From positions 1 through 5,876 of the forward strand of contig JAPUUO010000089.1 of assembly GCA_026967815.1 (NCBI GenBank): 5,876 bases of DNA. Direction: 5' to 3'. Origin of the DNA: Candidatus Bathyarchaeota archaeon (GTDB lineage Archaea; Thermoproteota; Bathyarchaeia; Bathyarchaeales; Bathyarchaeaceae). The notes below the pieces were generated by a model. That model saw nothing but the letters and a program-made list of their open reading frames with translations, searched no databases and was not told the origin of the DNA. Below are positions 1 through 5,866 of this stretch, in pieces; position 1 is the stretch's first letter; each line of letters opens with the position of its first letter. A program made the position numbers and the translations under genes.

Positions 1-29
1 AAAAAGAATGATTCAAATGGACCAAAGAA

Positions 30-43
30 CTGGGTTAATCCAG
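30..43. repeat. Near-perfect 14-bp dyad outside the left repeat arm
   Basis: CTGGGTTAATCCAG reads almost the same on both strands, with 6 of 7 symmetric pairs matching and only 34/39 failing. It directly abuts the GCATG array, sharing the G at 43. A comparable small dyad (5727-5741) lies just outside the right repeat arm, so the two may be equivalent parts of one composite site. The function is unknown; a protein-binding half-site pair or a chance dyad are both possible. Confidence 0.4.
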
Positions 44-75
44 CATGCATGCATGATCTCGATAAAAACTTAATA
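44..75 (+). repeat. Left arm of inverted repeat (GCATG array plus unique part)
   Basis: The arm reads CATGCATGCATG (44-55), then ATCTCGATAA (56-65), then AAACTTAATA (66-75). The minus strand at 5716-5683 carries the same 12-mer, two extra bases, the same 10-mer and a last block matching 8 of 10. The unique, non-GCATG part alone matches 18 of 20, so the similarity does not rest only on the simple repeat. Weaker similarity with mostly transition differences continues inward to roughly position 90. This may be a recombinase binding site or an element end. Confidence 0.7.
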
Positions 76-120
76 TGGGCGCAATATGTCTGAAATTTAA
101 TCGCCCTTTGCTATGGGACT

Positions 121-126
121 AAAAAA
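121..126 (-). terminator. T-tract terminator of the recombinase gene
   Basis: On the minus strand a run of six T residues lies 18 nt after the recombinase stop codon, with no obvious stable hairpin before it. Archaeal RNA polymerase commonly terminates at such oligo-U stretches. It would end recombinase transcription before the left repeat arm. Confidence 0.4.
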
Positions 127-143
127 GAATTCGTAGACAAAAT

Positions 144-1448
144 TTAAGTCGCGTCTTTTGGTAGTGCGCTTACCTTTTCTAGGTGGGTGAATAAGACCTT
201 CTTCTTCCTTTCTTGCACGGCTTTGATGTAATACCTCAGCGTCCTCTTGTCCACTCCTAAGATGTCCTTAATTGCGTCTGGCGAGACACCCTTCAGATAC
301 AACTTAGTCGCGTAGATATATCTGAAACTATGGACAGTTAATTGCGGTAACTCACACATTTGCATAAACTCCTTAAACTTGAGCCGCAATGTTTGGTCTG
401 AGATGTGCTTCATCTGGCCATTCTCGATCGCTGGAAAGAAGTAAGACATGTTTCCATACCTCTGCTGAACATATTCCTTCCATTCCTTTAGGAAATCCCT
501 GTACCACTCATTGGTTATCCCCTTCACCTGCTCCACTCGATGTTTACCTATGTATGAAACTGTAGGCTTCTCCCCTTCCAATCCTTCAATCATGTCGAAC
601 CTTAGCTCTGACAGGGCATTGGTTCTCCCACAGAACTGTAGCACCGTTGCGGCTATGAAGGCGAGATACTGATAGTCCTCTCTTCTACTTTGCCTCAGTT
701 TCTTGAGTAACTTGGGAACTCTAGCAAGCTCCTCATCGGTTGGAATATACGGATTCTTCCTCGAGTGTGGCCTCTTGATCGGGATTAATGGCTCCCTAAG
801 CTCTTGGGTTCCAACCTTGTCAACGACCTCTAACACATACCTAAGTCCCCTAATGTGAGAGTTAACTGTGCGATCTGACATTTTCTCCCACTTCTTATAC
901 CTCTTCAAATATACCTGCCTCGCCTTAAGATATCTAACAAATTCAGAGATCATAATTGGCTTCAATTGTTTGAGATTTCCTACCTTTGGATAGTTTTCCC
1001 CAAGGAATTTGAAGAACAGGTTCAACCTTGATTTGTATGTCCCCGCGGTGGGATGGTTTTCATCCAATCCCTTTAATACGCAGAATCTGGAGAAGAATCT
1101 GTTCAAAGGAAGGTCTTTCGACTTGCTCCCGTTGTTAATCTCATCTATAACCTTGTTGATAAGGAACTCCAATTTGTTCTCTAACGTGTCAAGCTTAGCC
1201 ATGAGGACATAGAATTGATCTCGTGGAGGGAGAGATCTGTGAGTACTCTCGTTGAAGTATTTATCCCGAATCTCATCGTACGCAGTCAACGTAGCATAAC
1301 CCACAAGTAGCATACATGCATACTTTCTTCTATTCGCGCCCGGAATGCGTGACTTATCTCGGTTAAATTTCAGGTGTACCGTGTATAGTATTGAGCAACA
1401 AATTAGCTTCATAGACTCTGCAAAAACTTTTTCAAAGCTTACACACAT
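144..1448 (-). CDS. Tyrosine recombinase / phage-type integrase
   Basis: This is a site-specific DNA recombinase that cuts and rejoins DNA through a tyrosine-DNA intermediate. Residues 113-212 look like the helical core-binding (SAM-like) domain, and about 230-425 form the catalytic domain. Visible catalytic residues are R275 (in CGRTNALSELR), K302 (in YIGKHR), H373 and R376 (in TVHSFRY) and the nucleophile Y407 or Y406 (in TLRYYIK). The distance from R376 to Y407, 31 residues, equals that in lambda Int. The second histidine, usually in an LGH motif, is replaced: LGVD at 397-400. At 434 aa the protein is longer than typical 300-350 aa integrases because of an N-terminal extension of about 110 residues, including a likely coiled coil at 78-107. 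The ATG at 1448 has AGGAG directly against it, too close for a normal SD, so a start at 1412 (M13) or further in is possible. The start nearly abuts the divergent TPR gene. The stop is TAA at 144-146. Function is confident; the exact start is not. Confidence 0.9.
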   Translation of the reverse strand: MCVSFEKVFAESMKLICCSILYTVHLKFNRDKSRIPGANRRKYACMLLVGYATLTAYDEIRDKYFNESTHRSLPPRDQFYVLMAKLDTLENKLEFLINKVIDEINNGSKSKDLPLNRFFSRFCVLKGLDENHPTAGTYKSRLNLFFKFLGENYPKVGNLKQLKPIMISEFVRYLKARQVYLKRYKKWEKMSDRTVNSHIRGLRYVLEVVDKVGTQELREPLIPIKRPHSRKNPYIPTDEELARVPKLLKKLRQSRREDYQYLAFIAATVLQFCGRTNALSELRFDMIEGLEGEKPTVSYIGKHRVEQVKGITNEWYRDFLKEWKEYVQQRYGNMSYFFPAIENGQMKHISDQTLRLKFKEFMQMCELPQLTVHSFRYIYATKLYLKGVSPDAIKDILGVDKRTLRYYIKAVQERKKKVLFTHLEKVSALPKDAT

Positions 1449-1468
1449 CTCCTAATTGGCTTGTGAAT
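1449..1468. promoter_or_regulatory. Very short divergent intergenic region
   Basis: Only 20 bp separate the recombinase ATG (1448) from the ATG of the TPR gene (1469), or 14 bp if that gene starts at the GTG at 1463. Neither gene has a properly spaced SD here, which fits leaderless or very short-leader transcripts. Core promoters must then lie inside the start of the opposite gene. TATA-like candidates are TGTATAG on the plus strand at 1382-1388 and the same heptamer on the minus strand at 1491-1485, but both are poor matches and a 7-bp match over this distance could be chance. Confidence 0.35.
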
Positions 1469-4400
1469 ATGTCCAAAAGCCAGTCTATACAGCGAATTCT
1501 TGCTCAAGCGAAAGAAAAAGAAAAAAAGTATGAGTGGCTAGGCGCAACAAAACTTCACAAAAAAGCTTTAGATCAATTCTTGAAGCAAAAGGATTTCTTG
1601 AAAGCTGGTGACGTCCAAGAGAGGGTTGGCTATGGTTTGTATCGAGCTGCCATGCAAGCGGAAAAACAAAAAGAGTTCAAAGAAAGAATGCAACAAGCGG
1701 TTGAAGCATACGAGAAGGCTCGTGAATCCTACAAACAGCTGGGGAACGAGCAGAAAACTGCAAGGGTATTTCGCTGTGGGGCTGTAGTCAGGTATCTTGG
1801 TTACTGGCTTACGGCTGACCCGTCTGCAAAGAGGAAACTTCTTGATAAGTGTTTAGATTTAGAAGGCAAAGCCTTGGCCCTCTTTTTTGATTCCGGAGAA
1901 ATGCTTGAATACGGTAGGACATATAACGAGCTTTCTCAAGTTTTTTGGCAGAGATTTGCACTTGAATGGAATAGACAGATTCTAAAGAGTATTATCGATA
2001 GGGGAATGGAATGGGGAGAAAAAGCAGTCAAGCTGCTAACTGAACTCGAGGATTCTCACGAGATCGCTGGAAGTCTCTTTGCTTCAGAAACTATGTACGT
2101 GTGTGACCCTCAGGGTCATCATTTCATTGCAGAACCAGAGAAACAGTGGCAACACCGCTTGGAAACAGTCAAACATATGCGTGATGTTATCAAGTCTTCG
2201 GAAAGATTTGGGGACGCTTACGTGAAAGGGCTATCTTATTTCTGGTTAGGAATCTGCCTTCAGGAATCAAGATACCTTCAGAAATCTCTTGAATGTGGCA
2301 AAGAGACACGAGACAATTACGTGCAAGCTCTAGCGTTGGATTTACTAGCATTTCTAACCTATTGGAAAGCCATTGCAACTGAAGATCCCCAAAAGAGACG
2401 GAAAATAGCTGAAGAGGCTATGCAATTCTATGACAAAGCTCAGCATCATTCCTCCATAATTTCATTCATGAGTCCAAGAGGAGGCTTTGTATGTCCACCT
2501 GCTGGGCACGCAGAGCATTACTGGCAACTAGCCGCATGGGAAACCGACCCCGAAAAGAGACTAGAATTTCTAGAAAAATCTGAAAAGGCTGGGACCGACG
2601 CCTTGAGGTTATCCGAATACTCTGATATACCAATCGTCATCGGGAATGCACTGCATATTGCCAGTAAAACTCTTGAAGCTCGAGCACGTCTGGAACCAGA
2701 CCCCATAAAAAAAAGAGTCCGCTTGGAGAAGGCTCTAGACTACAGAGAAAAATCGATTGAAATTCTTGAGAAAAGAACACCTTTCTACTATTGGAATCTG
2801 GGGGTAATGCAGAATTATCTCGCAGAGATAAAAGCGGAACTCGCCTACATTGAACCAGATTTAGATAGTAAGAGGAGACTTCTTGAAGAAGCAGTATTAA
2901 GTAAGAAAAAATGCCTCGACCTATGCAACAAAACGATACCATACTTCGAGAAGATTGGCGACATTACGCTTTTTGTGGCACTTCAAGGGTACCAAGACAC
3001 TTACGCCACGCTATTGACACGCCTCTTCAACCTAACAAACAGATCAGAACACCTTGAAAAGGCAATAGAAATCTCACAGAGAGCAATCGAATCAGCCAAG
3101 AAGTTAGACCTGGTCAGCCTCATAGCAGAATCATACTGGAAGATCGCCAGAGCCCAAGGCATTCTAGAAGAACACTTGGAAGCAGCCGGAAACTTCGAAC
3201 ATGCCTCAGAAAGCTACATGAAAGCCGCTGGAAAAATCCCCCAACTAAAAGACTTCTATCAAGATCACGCATCCTACATGGAAGCATGGAGCGAAATTGA
3301 GAAAGCAAAACATTACCACGCAAAAAAACAATCTGGAAAGGCAAAAGAACACTATGAGAAGGCCGCTAATCTTCATAAATCAACAAGGCAATGGGGCTAT
3401 CTCAGCCTAGACTACTTGGCATGGGCTCGACTAGAGGAAGCCGAAGATCTGAGCCGAAGAGAACAAACTGAAGAAGCGAAAGTCATCTTTCAAAAAGCAA
3501 CCAAGCTCTTTATAGAAGCCAAGAAATCTATTAAGGCCAAACTTGAAAAAATCGAATCCAGAGACGAGAAAGAAATGGCAGCTGAGCTATCCAAAGCTTT
3601 GAACATAAGAAGTGAATACTGTCTCGGCAGAATCGCTCTGGAAGAAGCAAAAATTCTCGATAGAAAAGGAAACCATACTGCCAGCTCTAAGAAATTTGGG
3701 TCTGCATCTGAAAAATTCCAGAAAGTAGTTGATGCTCTGGAACGCGAATCGGATCGCAAAGAGTTGAGACCGTTAGTTTATCTCTCGCAAGCTTGGCAGA
3801 TGATGACACGAGCAGAAGCAGAAGCTGCGTCCACTCCATATTTGAAAGCTGCCCAACTTTTCAATGAAGCCAAAGAACATAGCTTTGATGAGAAGACTAA
3901 GGTACTAACCTCTGGTCACAGTCACTTCTGCAAGGCGCTTGAAGCTGGAACAGAATTCGAAGCCACAAGAGACATGACATTCTACTCCACTGCAACCCGC
4001 CACTTGACAAGCGCGGCAAACTACTACATTAAAGCTGGCTTCAAAACCGCTTCAGAATATACTAAAGCTACGCAATGCCTCTTAGACGCCTATGTCCATA
4101 TGGACAACGCCAAAAGGGAAGCAGACCCAGAAAAAAGGGCAAGATACTACATGATGGCTGAAAAAATACTCCAAACTTCTGCTGACTCGTATATGAAAGC
4201 AAAACACCCTGAAAAGAAGGAAAAAGTTCAGAGACTTCTAGAGAGCATTAGGGAAGAAAGACGGCTTGCCATGTCGCTAATTGAGGTGCTACACGCTCCA
4301 ATAATCGCGTCATCAACACTCTCTTTCACCACACCAACTCCAACGTACGAAAAAGCTGTAGGCGTTGAAAGATTTGAACACGTAAATATACAAGCAAACC

Positions 4401-5086
4401 TCACAGCTTCTGATGAGGTAACAATTGAGGAAGAGGTGGAGGTTCGACTGGACTTGGTCAACGTGGCTAAGGAATCTGGCTTGCTAGTTAGAGTTGACAA
4501 TCTAGTCCCTCCGGGTTTCAAAGTGATTGTACTACCTTCACAGGGCAGTATGGAAAATGGTTCAATTGATCTGAAGGGAAAGAAGCTTGGACCCCTGAAA
4601 GTTGAGACAGTCAAGCTCAGTCTACAAGCCACCGAAACTGGTGTGGTCAACTTGAGCCCCCAAGTAATTTATGTCGATGAGCTGGGAAAGTTTAGGACGC
4701 GTAGGCTGGAGCCAGTTGCCATAACTGTTCATCCAAAACTCGCATTTGAGTTCAAGACCGAAGTTGCTCAGAGAGTGTTTAGCTTCTTAGTCAGTTCTTT
4801 TGTAGAGGACTACATGAAGCGAAGACTATCTCTGGAAAAGGCTGGTTGGAGAACTTTGATGGAGATCGTGAAACACGGAAAGGTTTCCAAGTCGAGTGTG
4901 TATGGCGCTGGAGGACGTCGAGGAAGAGGAGTGTCTGAGCTGGAAAAACGTGGGTTGGTTGAAACGAGAATCTTTTTGGGAGAACGGGGCCGTGGAGGAA
5001 AAATTCTGAAGATGCGAATTTCATACGACAAAGAAACGATTAAGCGACACATTGATCAGCGGATAATGAAAATTAAGGAAAAATAG
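1469..5086 (+). CDS. Large TPR-like solenoid protein with beta-sandwich and C-terminal winged helix-turn-helix
   Basis: The protein has 1205 aa and no signal peptide or membrane segment, so it is probably cytoplasmic. Residues ~5-930 are almost wholly helical, with TPR-like A/L/Y/K/E-rich pairs such as AVEAYEKARESYKQLG, YEKAANLHKS and FQKATKLFIEAKKS. Such scaffolds bind proteins or peptides. A recurring Asp-Pro-x-x-Lys-Arg type motif opens helices near 117, 306, 360, 411, 464 and 886. A non-helical SPRGG loop lies at 335-339. After a Ser/Thr/Pro linker (~947-959), residues ~965-1090 form an Ig-like beta-sandwich (DLVNVAKESGLLVRVDNLVPPGFKV region). Residues ~1125-1185 form a winged helix: WRTLMEIVKHGKVSKSSVYG, a Gly/Arg turn, SELEKRGLVE, then a GERGRGG wing. 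I recall full-length relatives, often several per genome, in Bathyarchaeia, with no established role. A DNA-binding regulator with a large sensor scaffold is the simplest inference. ATG 1469 was chosen; GTG 1463 would add two residues. No SD is visible. Confidence 0.85.
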   Translation: MSKSQSIQRILAQAKEKEKKYEWLGATKLHKKALDQFLKQKDFLKAGDVQERVGYGLYRAAMQAEKQKEFKERMQQAVEAYEKARESYKQLGNEQKTARVFRCGAVVRYLGYWLTADPSAKRKLLDKCLDLEGKALALFFDSGEMLEYGRTYNELSQVFWQRFALEWNRQILKSIIDRGMEWGEKAVKLLTELEDSHEIAGSLFASETMYVCDPQGHHFIAEPEKQWQHRLETVKHMRDVIKSSERFGDAYVKGLSYFWLGICLQESRYLQKSLECGKETRDNYVQALALDLLAFLTYWKAIATEDPQKRRKIAEEAMQFYDKAQHHSSIISFMSPRGGFVCPPAGHAEHYWQLAAWETDPEKRLEFLEKSEKAGTDALRLSEYSDIPIVIGNALHIASKTLEARARLEPDPIKKRVRLEKALDYREKSIEILEKRTPFYYWNLGVMQNYLAEIKAELAYIEPDLDSKRRLLEEAVLSKKKCLDLCNKTIPYFEKIGDITLFVALQGYQDTYATLLTRLFNLTNRSEHLEKAIEISQRAIESAKKLDLVSLIAESYWKIARAQGILEEHLEAAGNFEHASESYMKAAGKIPQLKDFYQDHASYMEAWSEIEKAKHYHAKKQSGKAKEHYEKAANLHKSTRQWGYLSLDYLAWARLEEAEDLSRREQTEEAKVIFQKATKLFIEAKKSIKAKLEKIESRDEKEMAAELSKALNIRSEYCLGRIALEEAKILDRKGNHTASSKKFGSASEKFQKVVDALERESDRKELRPLVYLSQAWQMMTRAEAEAASTPYLKAAQLFNEAKEHSFDEKTKVLTSGHSHFCKALEAGTEFEATRDMTFYSTATRHLTSAANYYIKAGFKTASEYTKATQCLLDAYVHMDNAKREADPEKRARYYMMAEKILQTSADSYMKAKHPEKKEKVQRLLESIREERRLAMSLIEVLHAPIIASSTLSFTTPTPTYEKAVGVERFEHVNIQANLTASDEVTIEEEVEVRLDLVNVAKESGLLVRVDNLVPPGFKVIVLPSQGSMENGSIDLKGKKLGPLKVETVKLSLQATETGVVNLSPQVIYVDELGKFRTRRLEPVAITVHPKLAFEFKTEVAQRVFSFLVSSFVEDYMKRRLSLEKAGWRTLMEIVKHGKVSKSSVYGAGGRRGRGVSELEKRGLVETRIFLGERGRGGKILKMRISYDKETIKRHIDQRIMKIKEK

Positions 5087-5125
5087 AGAAGATTAGTTTA
5101 ACCTTTAATATCTCCAAACAAGAGA

Positions 5126-5147
5126 TTTTGAGCAGTTTTTCCTTTTT
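5126..5147 (+). terminator. T-rich terminator after the TPR/wHTH gene
   Basis: About 40 nt past the TAG stop there are three T-tracts in quick succession: TTTT at 5126-5129, TTTTT at 5136-5140 and TTTTT at 5143-5147. No strong hairpin precedes them. This is the pattern expected for intrinsic archaeal termination, and it separates the TPR/wHTH gene from the promoter of the next gene. Confidence 0.5.
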
Positions 5148-5170
5148 CCGCTGGCCTTTCTGCCAATTTT

Positions 5171-5186
5171 CAACAAAAATTTATTA
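5171..5186 (+). promoter_or_regulatory. Archaeal TATA-like promoter for the 79-aa gene
   Basis: CAACAAAAATTTATTA combines an A-rich upstream stretch (a possible TFB recognition element) with TTTATTA at 5180-5186, close to an archaeal TATA box. Transcription would start near 5208-5212, giving a leader of about 85-90 nt before the ATG at 5298. A second A/T-rich candidate, CTTATTTT near 5225-5232, would give a leader of about 40 nt. The preceding terminator supports independent transcription of the small gene. Confidence 0.45.
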
Positions 5187-5285
5187 GGATGCGTCCTTTC
5201 GCGCTCTAGTCCACTTTTCGCTTTCTTATTTTCTGCAAAAATGGCTACCTATTTTTCCTGTTATAGAAGTGGCCAGGAACAAAAA

Positions 5286-5293
5286 GAGGTGAT
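5286..5293 (+). promoter_or_regulatory. Strong Shine-Dalgarno site that fixes the small gene's start
   Basis: GAGGTGAT is complementary to the conserved 3' end of 16S rRNA over all eight bases and ends 4 nt before the ATG at 5298. It selects that ATG over the in-frame upstream ATG at 5241, which has no SD. It is the only good SD in the window. Confidence 0.75.
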
Positions 5294-5297
5294 AGAG

Positions 5298-5537
5298 ATG
5301 GAAACAAAACTGAAAGATAGGTTGAAGGAAAACGGCATTTTTGGAATGATAAAGAATGTTGAAGCACTCTATCAGAGAGTAACGAAGAAAATCGCGGTGA
5401 AGGCTTCTGAAGTAGGTATGGCAAACTCCACCTCCTACGAAATGCCAGAGGTACATAAGGCTCACATGCTAGAAGTCGAGCTTAAACGATCCCAAGCATT
5501 GGCAGAGGCACGTCGACAAAATCTTCGTCCCCGATGA
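5298..5537 (+). CDS. Small basic helical protein, unknown function (79 aa)
   Basis: I do not recognise this protein. Its start is set by the strong SD at 5286-5293, so the open frame from 5241 is probably leader. The sequence is charged and soluble-looking, with 9 Lys, 7 Arg, 9 Glu and 1 Asp (net about +6), no Cys, no Trp, and no signal or membrane segment. Residues 1-39 and 53-75 should be helical, joined by a Ser/Thr/Pro-containing linker (40-52, GMANSTSYEMP). The tail RRQNLRPR is strongly basic. Size and charge would suit a DNA- or RNA-binding accessory protein, such as a recombination directionality factor, but no motif shows this. It lies between the TPR/wHTH gene and the right-hand repeats, inside the inverted-repeat pair. 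The SD, promoter and preceding terminator argue that it is a real gene. Confidence 0.6.
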   Translation: METKLKDRLKENGIFGMIKNVEALYQRVTKKIAVKASEVGMANSTSYEMPEVHKAHMLEVELKRSQALAEARRQNLRPR

Positions 5538-5595
5538 TCCGGATAAGCACATGCGGAGGACTTGATCTCGCCCTCCACACCCCTTTCTTTGTGAA

Positions 5596-5628
5596 ATGCA
5601 TGCATGACGTATCTTAACAAAACTTCAT
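5596..5628 (+). repeat. Partial third copy of the repeat arm
   Basis: ATGCATGCATGA (5596-5607) is identical to 45-56 in the left arm. AAAACTTCAT (5619-5628) matches 65-74 at 9 of 10 positions. The spacer between the two blocks is 11 nt here and 8 nt in the left arm, and its sequence has diverged. The copy points the same way as the left arm and faces the right arm, so the right side holds two converging copies about 120 bp apart. Confidence 0.45.
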
Positions 5629-5655
5629 CCGCACTGTGGCATTTGAGGATATTCT

Positions 5656-5665
5656 GCATACATGC
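5656..5665. repeat. Degenerate GCATGC-type palindrome
   Basis: GCATACATGC differs by one base from the GCATGCATGC core in the repeat arms and lies between the other two right-hand copies, with centre spacings of about 60 and 50 bp. A related GCATACATGCAT sits at 1310-1321 within the recombinase coding region. On its own it is short enough to be chance. Confidence 0.25.
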
Positions 5666-5682
5666 GAAATATGTTATGTTCC

Positions 5683-5716
5683 TATTATGTTCTTATCGAG
5701 ATTGCATGCATGCATG
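5683..5716 (-). repeat. Right arm of inverted repeat
   Basis: Read on the minus strand from 5716 it gives CATGCATGCATG, an inserted CA (5704-5703), ATCTCGATAA (5702-5693) and GAACATAATA (5692-5683). This is the left arm at 44-75 in inverted orientation, with two mismatches and one 2-nt insertion. Outward of the array, TTGGCTAA (5717-5724) resembles the reverse complement of the left flank (CTGGATTAA), so the similarity reaches about 40 bp. Inward similarity fades near 5670. Confidence 0.7.
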
Positions 5717-5726
5717 TTGGCTAAGA

Positions 5727-5741
5727 TGTGCTAATTGCACA
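5727..5741. repeat. Small dyad outside the right repeat arm
   Basis: TGTGC and GCACA form a perfect 5-bp stem around a TAATT centre. It lies 10 bp outside the right GCATG array, much as the dyad at 30-43 borders the left array, and both have an A/T centre containing TAAT. It could be a protein-binding site, a small hairpin or chance. Confidence 0.3.
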
Positions 5742-5778
5742 CAAGTCCATCCTACAAAGAGAACAGAAAAATAACCCC

Positions 5779-5794
5779 AAAATAAGCTTATTTT
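5779..5794. repeat. Perfect 16-bp palindrome
   Basis: AAAATAAGCTTATTTT is identical to its own reverse complement over 16 bp, with C on both sides ending the symmetry. It lies about 30 bp upstream of the TATA-like box at 5825-5834. A dimeric-repressor operator for a gene starting beyond the window is one reading; a bidirectional terminator with A/T flanks is another. Confidence 0.5.
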
Positions 5795-5824
5795 CTTCAA
5801 TCTAGCTAACATGGAAATCACAAA

Positions 5825-5866
5825 CTTATTAATACCCCTAACAGGTCCCCCAAAATGCGTTGGTGA
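5825..5866 (+). promoter_or_regulatory. Possible promoter and SD for a gene beyond the right edge
   Basis: CTTATTAATA (5825-5834) resembles an archaeal TATA box and would start transcription near 5855. GGTGA (5862-5866) follows and could serve as an SD for a start codon at or just past the window end. The ATG at 5855 reads only three codons before a stop and is not a gene start. The SD lies in a possible hairpin (GGTC at 5844-5847 with GACC at 5865-5868). Confidence 0.3.

Larger units (their letters stand above)
36..5724. mobile_element. Possible recombinase-encoding element or invertible segment bounded by inverted repeats
   Basis: Two matching repeat arms in opposite orientation (44-75 and 5683-5716) enclose a tyrosine recombinase gene, a large TPR/wHTH gene and a small basic-protein gene. 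The similarity appears to run slightly outward, to about 36 on the left and 5724 on the right. The recombinase stop codon is about 70 bp from the left arm, which fits the usual closeness of integrase genes to their recombination site. Tyrosine recombinases integrate between direct sites and invert between inverted sites, so an invertible segment is as plausible as an integrated element. I see no tRNA gene, direct att repeat or target-site duplication. The boundaries are inferred. Confidence 0.35.

Noticed and set aside
2..73. Open plus-strand frame at the left edge as the 3' end of an interrupted gene
   Set aside because: It is only about 23 codons, runs through the repeat arm, and its sequence resembles nothing I know; this length without a stop is easily chance.
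2707..2714. A8 tract (and A7 at 1521-1527) in the TPR/wHTH gene as a phase-variation switch
   Set aside because: The gene is intact, Lys-rich and in A/T-rich DNA, where runs of 7-8 A are expected; nothing else suggests programmed slippage.
4228..4650. 140-aa minus-strand frame opposite the beta-sandwich region
   Set aside because: It is a Ser/Thr-rich shadow of a clearly coding region, without start signals of its own.
5241..5297. Upstream ATG at 5241 as the start of the small gene
   Set aside because: There is no SD before it, whereas the ATG at 5298 has a full eight-base SD at proper spacing.
5555..5576. GGAGG/CCTCC hairpin after the small gene as a terminator
   Set aside because: The stem is 5 bp with a 12-nt loop, and the following T-rich stretch is interrupted; too weak to call.
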